Positions 7,330 to 15,577 of a stretch of DNA of 64,000 nucleotides are shown piece after piece. Source of the DNA: Altererythrobacter sp. (lineage in GTDB: Bacteria; Pseudomonadota; Alphaproteobacteria; Sphingomonadales; Sphingomonadaceae); the NCBI GenBank assembly GCA_017308255.1, contig JAFKFN010000003.1, positions 1-64,000 on the forward strand, in the 5' to 3' direction. The number at the start of each line of letters is the position of its first letter. Positions within the stretch are counted from its first letter, which is position 1. Under the pieces are notes generated by a model, which saw only the letters and a program-made list of their open reading frames with translations, made no database searches and was not told the origin of the DNA. Made by a program: the position numbers and the translations under genes.

Positions 7330-8919
7330 ATGCCGCGAAAGGGGCACCTCCGGTTCACCAGCCTGCGAGCCAAGCTCGGGGCGGCGGCGCTGGGCGGCCT
7401 GGTGACCACGGCCGTTCTCACCGGGCTGGTCCTGATGACCGCCCACGCGGCCACCGAGGTGGTCCAGACCGCCCGGATGACACACGATCGCGTGCGCGTG
7501 TTCACCCAGCTGCAGACCGCGGCCCGCGCTTACCAGAACGCCAGCTATCAGCATGTGCGCGAGCCGGGCATCAAGGCACGGCGCGCGGTGAGCGAATCGC
7601 GCACGCGGTTCGAGAATCTTCTTTCGGAGGCCGAGCGGCTTCCGGTGATCAACGGGCGCGAGGCGAATGTCGCGAAAGTCGTCCGCCGCCAGGGAAACCT
7701 GGTGCTGGAACACTTCACCAATCCCGAACGCCTGGTCGAAAGCGTGGACGAGAAGTGGCACGAAGGCGGGTCCCGCGCCGCCTTGCAGCAGGTCAACAAG
7801 ATCTCGCAGCCGATCTTCGCCTTGCAGGATACCTTGCAGGGTGAAATCCGCCGCGGGGATTGGACGGTGGCCGAGGCCACGCGGAACGCCCAGTCGCTGA
7901 CCGGCAGCGCGGTGATCGGCGCCCTTGTCGGCCTGGCGCTGGCGCTGGCGTTCTCCCTCGTCGTCCACCTGTTGCTGCACTTGCGGCTGCGGCCGGGCCT
8001 GCGGCAGCTGGAGGAAGGGGCGCAGGCTTTCGGGGCCGGGCAGCTCGCCCATCGCATCCGTCTGGGGGGCGAGGATGAACTCGGCCGGCTGGCGTGCGCC
8101 TTCGACACGATGGCCGATACCATTTCCCACAGCCAGCACGAGCTGCGCGCGATCCAGGCGGGGCTGGAGCAGGCGGTCGCCGCCAGCACCGCCGAACTGC
8201 GGCAGGTCAATGCGGAGCTTTCCGCCGCCGACGAGTGCCGCCGCGCCTTCCTGGCCGATGTCAGCCACGAATTGCGCACGCCGCTGACGGTGATCCGGGG
8301 GGAAGCGCAGGTCGCACTGCGGCTGGCCGACAGGCCCCGCTTCGATCCGCGCGAGACTTTCGATCGCATCCTGTCGCAGACCGAGGATCTCAGCCGCATG
8401 GTCGACGATCTGTTCCTGATCGCCCGCGCCCAGGCCGGCGGCCTGCCGCTGGAGCTGTGCGAATTCGATCTTCAGGAAATCGCCGAGCGGGTGGCCGGCG
8501 ATTTCGAAAACCTGGCGAGCGAAGGCGGCGGCTCCATCCGCGCCCAGCCGGGCGGGCCCGTCTTCGCGCGGGTGGACGAAGATCGCCTGCGCCGCGCCTT
8601 GGCCGCCCTGATCGAAAACTCGCTTCGCCATTGCCCCGCCGGGGTCAACATCGCGCTGGAGGTATCGGTGCGCCGGGGGTGGGCTTCGATCGCCGTCAGC
8701 GACGATGGTCCGGGGCTGGATTTCGCCCAGGCACAGGAATTGTTTCACCGCTTCAGGCGCGGCGAAAGCCGTGGCGAAGGATCGGGGCTCGGGCTCAGCC
8801 TGGTGAATGCCCTGGTCGAGGCGCACGGCGGCACCACGTCGATCGACGCCGCACCCATGGGCGGCACGCGCGTGACCATGCGCCTGCCCGTCGATGCAAT
8901 CAGGAGGGAGGCTGCATGA
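7330..8919 (+). CDS. Membrane-bound sensor histidine kinase
   Basis: This 529-residue kinase has a first transmembrane helix (about 15-37), an extracytoplasmic sensor region of about 150 residues, a second helix (about 195-217) and a HAMP segment. The H-box is FLADVSHELRTPLT with the phospho-accepting His near residue 313. The ATPase domain has the N-box ALIENSLRHC, the G1 box DDGPGLDF and the G2 box GSGLGLSL. A GGGAGAG ribosome-binding site precedes the ATG. The stop overlaps the start of the response regulator (ATGA), so the pair is translationally coupled. The sensed signal is unknown; the genes on the other side of the shared promoter region are the obvious candidate targets. Confidence 0.95.
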   Translation: MPRKGHLRFTSLRAKLGAAALGGLVTTAVLTGLVLMTAHAATEVVQTARMTHDRVRVFTQLQTAARAYQNASYQHVREPGIKARRAVSESRTRFENLLSEAERLPVINGREANVAKVVRRQGNLVLEHFTNPERLVESVDEKWHEGGSRAALQQVNKISQPIFALQDTLQGEIRRGDWTVAEATRNAQSLTGSAVIGALVGLALALAFSLVVHLLLHLRLRPGLRQLEEGAQAFGAGQLAHRIRLGGEDELGRLACAFDTMADTISHSQHELRAIQAGLEQAVAASTAELRQVNAELSAADECRRAFLADVSHELRTPLTVIRGEAQVALRLADRPRFDPRETFDRILSQTEDLSRMVDDLFLIARAQAGGLPLELCEFDLQEIAERVAGDFENLASEGGGSIRAQPGGPVFARVDEDRLRRALAALIENSLRHCPAGVNIALEVSVRRGWASIAVSDDGPGLDFAQAQELFHRFRRGESRGEGSGLGLSLVNALVEAHGGTTSIDAAPMGGTRVTMRLPVDAIRREAA

Positions 8920-9602
8920 TGGATGTCCTGCTGGTGGAAGACGATGAACGCGTGCGCCGCTTCCTGCTGCGCGGGCTGGAGGCCGAAGGCTATTCCGTGG
9001 CGGTCGCCTGCGACGGGAACGCCGGGCTGGACCGGGCCTGTTCCCAGCCTTTCGACGTCATCCTGCTCGACGTGATGCTGCCGGGGAAAGACGGGCGCCT
9101 GGTGTGCAAGGAACTGCGGGAATCCAACGTGCCCAGCCCCGTGCTGATGCTGACGGCCCTCGATCACATAGAGGACAAGGTCTGCGCCCTGCGCGGCGGG
9201 GCGGACGATTACCTGACCAAGCCGTTCGATTTCGACGAGTTGCTGGCGCGGATCGAGGCGCTTGCCCGGCGATGCCGCGGCTATTCGAACGAGCCGCCGG
9301 CCGTGGTCAAGTTCGGCAATCTGGTGGTGGAGCGGGATTCCATGCGCGTGCTGCTGGGCGGCAAACCGGTGGACCTCACGGCGAAGGAGTATCAGCTGCT
9401 CGACCTGTTCGTCGGCTCCCCCGGCAAGGTTCTCAGCCGGACGCGGATCCTCAACAAGGTCTGGGGTTACGATTCCGATCCGCTCACCAATGTCGTGGAT
9501 GTCTATATCCGGCGGCTGCGCGGCAAGATGCAGTGGGATTCGGAAAGCGGATGGATCACCACGGTGCGCAATTACGGCTATCGCTTCGATCCGCCGAATT
9601 AG
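8916..9602 (+). CDS. OmpR/PhoB-family response regulator
   Basis: This 228-residue protein has a canonical receiver domain: an acidic pair in LLVEDDE, the phospho-accepting Asp in ILLDVMLPGKDG (about residue 52), the switch Thr in LMLTALD, and the Lys in DDYLTKPFD. The C-terminal winged helix contains LTAKEYQLLDLFVGSPGKVLSR and VVDVYIRRLRGKM, and ends with the wing hairpin VRNYGYRF. It overlaps the kinase stop by 4 bp and has a strong AGGAGGGAGG site. It should be phosphorylated by the adjacent kinase and bind 10-11-bp direct repeats. Confidence 0.96.
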   Translation: MMDVLLVEDDERVRRFLLRGLEAEGYSVAVACDGNAGLDRACSQPFDVILLDVMLPGKDGRLVCKELRESNVPSPVLMLTALDHIEDKVCALRGGADDYLTKPFDFDELLARIEALARRCRGYSNEPPAVVKFGNLVVERDSMRVLLGGKPVDLTAKEYQLLDLFVGSPGKVLSRTRILNKVWGYDSDPLTNVVDVYIRRLRGKMQWDSESGWITTVRNYGYRFDPPN

Positions 9603-9718
9603 GAAGCGCTCCGCGCCGGCAAGGCACCCATCGGTCCAGCGCAGCGCGCGGTTCCGTCATATGCGAGTCACATCCCGGCGGCAGGAACTGCCTGAACCAG
9701 GCAGGAAAGCGCGGCGGG

Positions 9719-10393
9719 ATGAACCGGGTCAGTATCTTGGCGACGAATGGGGAGGCCGCGCAATTCGCGGCCTTCACGCATGGCGATACCGTGTTCGCTT
9801 TCGATCTCCTTTCCGCCGCCGGCCCCCGCCGCCTGGTCGAAGGGCCGGCCTGGGCCTTCGTGGACTGGGTCATGGCCGATCTCTCCGGCCTCGAGATGTG
9901 CCGGCGCCTGCGGGCCGATCCGACATTGCGCGATGCGCATGTGACGATCGTGCTCGAACGTGACGATGGCGAGGATCGCCGCCGCGCGCTGCAGGCCGGG
10001 GCCGATGACTACGCGGTCGGCCCGCTCGATCGCCAGGCGATGCTCGACCGGGTGCTGGCGCTCTATTCGGCCGATCGCCGGCGCGGGCCGGTGCAGCTGA
10101 TCGAGATGGGGTCCTTGCAGATCAACGTCGCCGGCGAACAGGCGCGCTGGCAGGGCAAGCTCGTGCCCCTGCGGCCGAACGAATTCCGCGTGCTGCGCTT
10201 CATGGCCGAAAACCCCAACCGCGTGTTGACCCGACAGGAACTGGTCGATGCGCTCGGCAAGGCGGGCGATCCGGAATATCTGCGCACGGTGGACGTGTGG
10301 ATCAAGCGGCTGCGCTTCGGCCTGCGCAATGCCGGCGCGCAGGCGCTGCTGCGCACGGTCCACGGCAAGGGCTACGTCCTGGATCTACCCTGA
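9719..10393 (+). CDS. Atypical response regulator with degenerate receiver and intact winged helix
   Basis: This 224-residue protein has the OmpR layout. The DNA-binding half is intact (LRPNEFRVLRFMAENPNRVLTR, then VDVWIKRLRFGL and the hairpin VHGKGYVL). In the receiver half the phospho-accepting Asp appears kept (FVDWVMADLSGLE, Asp49), but the N-terminal acidic pair is missing (ILATNGE), the switch Ser/Thr position is Glu (VLERDD, residue 80) and the conserved Lys is Gly (DDYAVGPLD, residue 101). Phosphorylation control by the usual mechanism is therefore unlikely. The start at 9719 follows a weak purine-rich stretch; longer versions would run back into the preceding regulator gene. It lies 116 bp after the canonical regulator and may act with it or at the convergent TBDR locus. 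Confidence 0.9.
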   Translation: MNRVSILATNGEAAQFAAFTHGDTVFAFDLLSAAGPRRLVEGPAWAFVDWVMADLSGLEMCRRLRADPTLRDAHVTIVLERDDGEDRRRALQAGADDYAVGPLDRQAMLDRVLALYSADRRRGPVQLIEMGSLQINVAGEQARWQGKLVPLRPNEFRVLRFMAENPNRVLTRQELVDALGKAGDPEYLRTVDVWIKRLRFGLRNAGAQALLRTVHGKGYVLDLP

Positions 10394-10403
10394 CCGGCCC
10401 GCG

Positions 10404-10436
10404 GAAGGCCGCCCCGCCAACTGCTGAGCGGCCTTC
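10404..10436. terminator. Bidirectional hairpin terminator
   Basis: GAAGGCCGC (10404-10412) pairs with GCGGCCTTC (10428-10436), and a pyrimidine-rich run (TCCCTTCTC) follows on the plus strand. It sits in the 52-bp gap between the convergent regulator and TBDR genes. Confidence 0.65.
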
Positions 10437-10445
10437 TCCCTTCTC

Positions 10446-13121
10446 TCAGAAAGTCACCGAGAGCGAACCGGCGATCGTGGTGCCCACATCGTAGCTGTTG
10501 ATCTCGATGCGGTTGGCGCCCGATTGCTGGAACTCTTCATGCTTGCGGCCGAAGATGTTGCGCACTTCGAACTTCAGCTCGGCGTCCTTGTTCAGCACGG
10601 TGAAGCCCTGGCGCGCCACGAAATCCAGCCGGAATCCGGGCCGCTCGATCTGGTCGGGCTGCGGCGGGCTGCCGTTGAGCCCGCGGCTGACCACGCGGTC
10701 GCTGGCATACGTCAGCAGGAAGGTCTGCTGCGAAAGGTGGTCCTGGTTCTCCAGCCCGACCTGCAGGTTGACCAGATGGTCTGATTGCCCCGTCAGCGGC
10801 GCGCCGTCGCGGAAGTAATCGGTGGCGATGTTGGAGAAGGCGCCGAACACCGCCACGGTATCCCCGGGCCTGACCTGCAGTTCCGACTTGGAGTAAGTGT
10901 AGTTGCCGACCACCACCAGCCGTTCTGCCGCCGGCAAGCCGGCGATGCCGCCCAGGTCGAAGTACTTCTGCACTTCCAGCTCGCCGCCATAGAGCCGCGC
11001 CGACGGTGCGTTGGCATAGCTGGTGCTGAAGACGCCGCTGAACTGGCCGACGAAGGCTTCGATCGGGCGATCGATCTTCTTGTAGAACCCCGCCAGCGAA
11101 ATGCGCTGGTCGCCGGCGAAGTACCATTCCGCCCGGGCTTCCGCGTTATAAAGCTCGCTGTCGGTCAGCAGCGGGTTGCCTGAATAAGTGCGGTTGCTCT
11201 CCGGGTCGAAGTAGGTTTGATAGATCAGCTCGCGGAACTGGGGCCGGGCGATGGTCTTCGAGCCGCTGAGGCGCAGCTGGAGATCGGGCAGGGCTTCCCA
11301 GGTCAGCGTCGCGCCCGGCAGCCAGTAGCTGTTGTCGAGCGAGGTGCTGGCGTTCGAGCCCGTGGGGGTGTCGAACACCTGGATCGGGCTGACGTTCTGC
11401 TGCGCCTGCTCGTAGCGGACACCGATGTCGAGCGTGAGGCCGGGCACGAACTCTAGATTCGTTTTGGCATAGCCGGCCCAGTTCTCCAGCGTCGCCCGGA
11501 AGGCCGGCGTGCTCTCATCCGCTTCGACCAGCCCGATGCCGAAATAATCGATCACGCTCGGCTGCAGCAACAGGTCGGGGCGGAACAGGCCCACGGCCGT
11601 GGGCATCGTCGGCGGCGCGTCGAACAGGAACTGGCGGCGCGAGTTGACCCGCGTGGTATCCGACCAAGTGCCGCCCACCGTGGCGACTATCCCCGGCTTC
11701 AGTTCATAGCTGAGGTCGATACCGGCAGACCACAGATCCTCGTTGAGATCCGAGAAGGTGATGTCGGCGCTGCCGTTGTTGCGGTTCAGGCGGTTGACGA
11801 AATAGGCGCCATAGGGATCGGCATCGGCATTGGTCCGCACATATTCGAACGACAGCTCGTAAGGCGCTTCGCGCTGAGAATTCGCGTATCCGGCGCGCAG
11901 GTCCAGACCCACGCCCTCGAACGGCTGCAATTCCGCGACGAGCTGGGTGTCGATCAGCTGGCGTTCGTACCAGGCGGTGTCCTGCTGGGCGAAATCCGCC
12001 GGCGTCTGGTCCTTCTTCCCCAGGCCGAGCGCGGTGTGCTTCACTGTGTCGCGGATATAGAGATTGGTCCAGCGCACGGTGTTGTCGCCGAATTCCAGGC
12101 CCAGCCCGATCAACCCGTTGACCACGATCCGCTGGTCGGTGGTCACGCGGCTGAAATCGGAATCGAGGCCCGAAAGATCGGTCGACAGCGAGCTTTGCTG
12201 ACTGGCGTCGCGCGTGGTCCAGCGGTTGCTGTAGCCGCCGCCGACGATCACGCCGAGGTCATAGTCGCCCAGCGGGAAGGTCTTGCCGGCCGAAAACGAG
12301 ACCGAGCTGTTCGCCGGCAGGTGCCACCAGCGCTGGACCACCGCATTGCGGCCGGTGACGAGTTGCGATGCGATCGCCTGGGTATCGACATTGCCCGAGC
12401 TGATCCGCTCACCACTGTCGAAGAACGCCTGCAGCGCCGGCGGGATATCCCGGTTGGCATTGGTGAACCCGGTCCAGTCCAGGCTGCTGCCGTAATAAGT
12501 ATAGCCGAGCTGATGCGTGGTTTCCGTATCCCACGATCCGCTGACGCCTACGGTCAGGAAGGCATCGCGCGGGGTGGCCTTGGTGGTCAGGTTGATGACG
12601 CCGCCGCCGAATTCGCCCGGATAGTTCGCCGAATAGGTCTTCTGCACCAGCGAGGAGGCGATCACGCCGGTGGGGAACAGGTCCAGCGGCACCACCCGGC
12701 GCAGCGGTTCCGGGCTGGGCAGGGGCGAGCCGTTGAGCAGCGCCAGGGAATAGCGATCGCCCAGGCCGCGCACATAGACATAGCCGGAACCGACCACGCT
12801 GAGGCCGGTCACGCGGCCGAGCGCGCCGGCGATATTGCCTTCGCCGGTGCGGGCGATCTGCTCGGTGGAGAGGACCGAGAGAACCTGCGAGGAATTGCGC
12901 GTCGGATCGCGGGTGACCCGGCCGGTGACGATGATCGCCCCGCCGGGCACCGAAATCTCGGGCTGGTCGGGCTCTGACCGATCAGGGTCCGTGCCATCGC
13001 TCTGCTGGTCTGAAACGGCGCCCTGGGTATCGGCGTCGGTTTCCTGGGCCAGGGCGATGCCCGGCCAGGCGAGCGCGGTGGTGAGCAGAAGCAGCCCCGC
13101 CAGCCGCTTGCCAGTGGTCAT
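10446..13121 (-). CDS. TonB-dependent receptor paired with an outer-membrane lipoprotein
   Basis: This 891-residue outer-membrane receptor has a signal peptide ending at GIALAQ, an acidic linker, a TonB box region (GGAIIVTGRV, about residue 65) and a plug with VRGLGDRYSLALLNG and the SANYPGEFGGGVINL signature, then a barrel ending in ITAGSLSVTF-like aromatic strands. The RGLGDRY/LLNG/PSPEP plug type differs from that of the other four receptors here. It is 84 bp downstream of a lipoprotein gene on the same strand, so the two probably form a transcription unit and a receptor-lipoprotein pair. The substrate is not evident. Confidence 0.93.
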   Translation of the reverse strand: MTTGKRLAGLLLLTTALAWPGIALAQETDADTQGAVSDQQSDGTDPDRSEPDQPEISVPGGAIIVTGRVTRDPTRNSSQVLSVLSTEQIARTGEGNIAGALGRVTGLSVVGSGYVYVRGLGDRYSLALLNGSPLPSPEPLRRVVPLDLFPTGVIASSLVQKTYSANYPGEFGGGVINLTTKATPRDAFLTVGVSGSWDTETTHQLGYTYYGSSLDWTGFTNANRDIPPALQAFFDSGERISSGNVDTQAIASQLVTGRNAVVQRWWHLPANSSVSFSAGKTFPLGDYDLGVIVGGGYSNRWTTRDASQQSSLSTDLSGLDSDFSRVTTDQRIVVNGLIGLGLEFGDNTVRWTNLYIRDTVKHTALGLGKKDQTPADFAQQDTAWYERQLIDTQLVAELQPFEGVGLDLRAGYANSQREAPYELSFEYVRTNADADPYGAYFVNRLNRNNGSADITFSDLNEDLWSAGIDLSYELKPGIVATVGGTWSDTTRVNSRRQFLFDAPPTMPTAVGLFRPDLLLQPSVIDYFGIGLVEADESTPAFRATLENWAGYAKTNLEFVPGLTLDIGVRYEQAQQNVSPIQVFDTPTGSNASTSLDNSYWLPGATLTWEALPDLQLRLSGSKTIARPQFRELIYQTYFDPESNRTYSGNPLLTDSELYNAEARAEWYFAGDQRISLAGFYKKIDRPIEAFVGQFSGVFSTSYANAPSARLYGGELEVQKYFDLGGIAGLPAAERLVVVGNYTYSKSELQVRPGDTVAVFGAFSNIATDYFRDGAPLTGQSDHLVNLQVGLENQDHLSQQTFLLTYASDRVVSRGLNGSPPQPDQIERPGFRLDFVARQGFTVLNKDAELKFEVRNIFGRKHEEFQQSGANRIEINSYDVGTTIAGSLSVTF

Positions 13122-13205
13122 TTTCGTGGACCCCTCAATAATCGAATCGAGATCGAAGAAGCAGCGGGGACGGCGCCCGGAAGGCGGGCGCCGCCCCCTG
13201 TGACA

Positions 13206-14837
13206 TCAGGAGAAGATCGGCAGCGAGGTGCAGGCGCCCGTGTTGCCCGTTCCGAAGTTCGCGAACGAGGCGTTGCAGGTCCACTGCTGCCACCAGGTAT
13301 CGCCGGTCCTCGCGGCGCCGACATAATTCGTCGTGTCGAAGAAGGCCGCGAAGGTCTTGGGATCGGTCGCGGCGACACCCGCTTCATTGGCGCCGTTGAC
13401 GAACAGGCCCGTCAGCGTGGAGGCGAGCGCCTCGTTGTTGTTGCCGCCCGCGGCGGTGAACACCGCCGCCACATCGGCGGCCGTATAAGCGGCCGCGCCC
13501 GAGCCCGAACCGATATACTTCGTGCCGTTGCAGGTCAGCGCCAGTGAATAGGCCTTCAGGGTCGCCCGATTGGCGGTGGAGCCCGTGCCGTGCAGGCGGA
13601 CGCACTCGTTGTTGGGGGTGACGATCAGGCCATTGATCAGCGTCGTGTCCGAATTGCCGCGGAACAGCGAGCTGGCCTGGTCATTCGCCTCGTTGTTGGA
13701 GCTGACTTGCGGCTGGACGGCGGTGAAGTTCGCCACCCGCAGCGTGGTGCGCGGCGTATCGGTTTCGTTGTTGTTGCTGTCGATTTCGAACAACGCATCG
13801 CCGCCGCCCGGGCGTTGCAGCAGCAGCGCGTATTGCACGTTGACCCGCGCGCCGGTGTCGACATCCAGGCTGTCGTCGTCGGCCCCGGTGGCGATGTAGT
13901 ACTTGAGGTTGAACTGGCCGCCGAAGAACTCCGCCCCGTCATCCGAGCTGTTGAAGCTCTGGATGTGGTCGATGGTGGTGCCGGTGCCGACCGCTTCGGT
14001 GGTCAGCGATTGCAGCTCGGTATTGGCCCCCAGGATGAAGCCGGAGAAGCGGATCTGCACATAGCTTAGGGTGCCGGCGTTGTAGGTATCGTCCAGGCCG
14101 CCGTACTTCGACTTGTCGGGATCGCCTTCGGTTTCGCGCTCGCAGGTGTTCGCCGCGATGGAGCCGGTGACGCAGTCCGTGGTGCGCGCGCGGCCCATCA
14201 GCACGACACCACCCCACTGGCCCTGCGAATCGTCGGTGTTGAGACCCAGCACATTGTCGCGGCTGGTGAAAATGATCGGCCGCGCGGCGGTGCCCGCGGC
14301 GTTGATCTTGTTGCCGCGGTTCACCGCCAGCCACGACTGGCCCGTGCCGCCGAACACGATCACGCCTGGCTCGATCGTCAGGGTGACATTGGTGTCCGCG
14401 GTCAGCGGGGTGCTGCAGCCGGGGGTGTTGCTGGTGTAAGGCGTGCCGGCGGTCGGGGCGGCGAAGCCGCCGTCGCAGCCGACGTTCACGCGGCCGTTCA
14501 TCTGATAGAGCAGCCCCGGCACCTGCGGCAGCGTGCTGGAGGCGCGGAACACCGCCGGCAGGGTGCAGACGCGCCATTCGCCGGTCGGGCCGGTGATCGT
14601 GCCGGCATCGGTTAGGCCCTGCGGGTCCGAGATGGTCGGGCAGCCGGCCGCGGGCGTGACCCCGGCGGGGCCGGTCGGCGTGGGCGTCGGCGCGGGGGCC
14701 GGCGGGTTGTTGATGGTGATATCGCCGCCGCTTCCGGGCGACGCGATATCGTCGGGACCGCAGGCGGAAAGCGCCAGGACACTGCAGCCGAGGATGAGCG
14801 AGCGAGTAAGATTGGTCACGGCGGACGGTTCCCTCAT
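13206..14837 (-). CDS. Large surface or outer-membrane lipoprotein, partner of the TBDR
   Basis: This 543-residue protein has a lipoprotein signal (SVLALSAC, Cys near residue 26) followed by a Pro/Thr-rich linker (PAPAPTPTPT). The body contains cysteine-bearing segments (CPTISDP, CSTPLTAD) and runs such as LTIEPGVIVFGG, QGQWGGVVLMGRA and LSYVQIRFSGF, which suggest a repetitive beta-helical fold. I do not recognise a catalytic motif. Similar lipoproteins accompany TBDRs in other Gram-negatives, and secreted phosphate-starvation lipoproteins are known in Caulobacter; identity with either is a guess. The ATG at 14837 has no clear ribosome-binding site; a GTG at 14818 with GAGGGAA upstream is a plausible alternative start. 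Confidence 0.82.
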   Translation of the reverse strand: MREPSAVTNLTRSLILGCSVLALSACGPDDIASPGSGGDITINNPPAPAPTPTPTGPAGVTPAAGCPTISDPQGLTDAGTITGPTGEWRVCTLPAVFRASSTLPQVPGLLYQMNGRVNVGCDGGFAAPTAGTPYTSNTPGCSTPLTADTNVTLTIEPGVIVFGGTGQSWLAVNRGNKINAAGTAARPIIFTSRDNVLGLNTDDSQGQWGGVVLMGRARTTDCVTGSIAANTCERETEGDPDKSKYGGLDDTYNAGTLSYVQIRFSGFILGANTELQSLTTEAVGTGTTIDHIQSFNSSDDGAEFFGGQFNLKYYIATGADDDSLDVDTGARVNVQYALLLQRPGGGDALFEIDSNNNETDTPRTTLRVANFTAVQPQVSSNNEANDQASSLFRGNSDTTLINGLIVTPNNECVRLHGTGSTANRATLKAYSLALTCNGTKYIGSGSGAAAYTAADVAAVFTAAGGNNNEALASTLTGLFVNGANEAGVAATDPKTFAAFFDTTNYVGAARTGDTWWQQWTCNASFANFGTGNTGACTSLPIFS

Positions 14838-14942
14838 GAAGCCGAAAATCGAAACGCGACAGCATTGATCGCGAATCGGCAGCTAGGACCGCGAGGTGAC
14901 AGTTTCTTTTCAAACCGAAGCGGCGCTTATTTATGTTCAAAA

Positions 14943-15005
14943 TATGACATTTGTGACATGGGCCCGCTTCCTTGTTTCATTTTTATGACACTATTTCATT
15001 TTTAT
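14943..15005. promoter_or_regulatory. AT-rich divergent promoter region with two direct repeats
   Basis: Two repeats lie in the gap between the lipoprotein (minus) and the small TPR gene (plus). TGACAT occurs at 14945-14950 and 14954-14959. The 12-mer TTTCATTTTTAT occurs at 14975-14986 and 14994-15005, with TATGACA between the copies. Read on the minus strand, the TGTCA-type half-sites are reminiscent of PHO boxes, but the 9-bp spacing differs from the usual 11. The region is far more AT-rich than its surroundings and probably carries promoters for both genes. Confidence 0.4.
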
Positions 15006-15066
15006 TGCGGCCATTGACTGTGAGGTGCAGCCTGCCCTCAATCAGACCACGATTGGGAGCATGATC

Positions 15067-15453
15067 ATGTCCACCACCCTCCTCCTTTCGGCGCTCGCGC
15101 TCGCTTCGCAGGCGATCACCTCCACGCCCGGCCCGGAACTGGTCATCAACGAGCAGCGTGACGTCGCTTACGAGCAGTTGAGCAGCGGCCGCGTGGCCGA
15201 AGCCGCCGCCTCGCTCGAAACCAGCCTGCGGCGGGATCCGCGCGACCCCGCCACGCTGATCAATCTCGGCGCCGCCTATGCCCGGCTCGGCGAAGGCGCC
15301 CGGGCGGAGCAAGCCTTCCGCGCGGCGATGAGCAGCGGCACCCGCTATGAACTGGAACTGGCGGACGGAACCTGGGACGATTCACGCGCGGTCGCGCGCC
15401 GTGCGCTCGCAACCCTCGATCGGGGCCCCGCGCTGGCCGCCCTCGCCCGATAG
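15067..15453 (+). CDS. Small exported TPR-type protein
   Basis: This 128-residue protein has a hydrophobic N-terminus (MSTTLLLSALALASQA) that may be a signal peptide, then two helical repeats of TPR type (AYEQLSSGRVAEAAASLETSL, TLINLGAAYARLGEGARAEQAFRAAM). The ATG at 15067 is preferred to that at 15061 because GGGAG (15055-15059) is then at the proper distance. It is transcribed divergently from the lipoprotein/TBDR pair and lies 124 bp upstream of the winged-helix regulator. Function unknown; probably a scaffold or chaperone-like periplasmic protein. Confidence 0.8.
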   Translation: MSTTLLLSALALASQAITSTPGPELVINEQRDVAYEQLSSGRVAEAAASLETSLRRDPRDPATLINLGAAYARLGEGARAEQAFRAAMSSGTRYELELADGTWDDSRAVARRALATLDRGPALAALAR

Positions 15454-15577
15454 CCGCCGCCGGGGCGCAGCCGGGGCGTATCAACCCGGGACGCGCCCCG
15501 TTCCGCCCACGCATTCTCTCGACGCGAGGTTCGCGCCCTCATATCATGGCGCGCAATACCTCGAGGCGAAGAGGGGC

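Noticed and set aside
13205-13221. ATCAGG followed 11 bp later by ATCGGC
   Set aside because: It overlaps the end of the lipoprotein coding sequence and is not upstream of a gene, so it is probably a chance match to the array motif.
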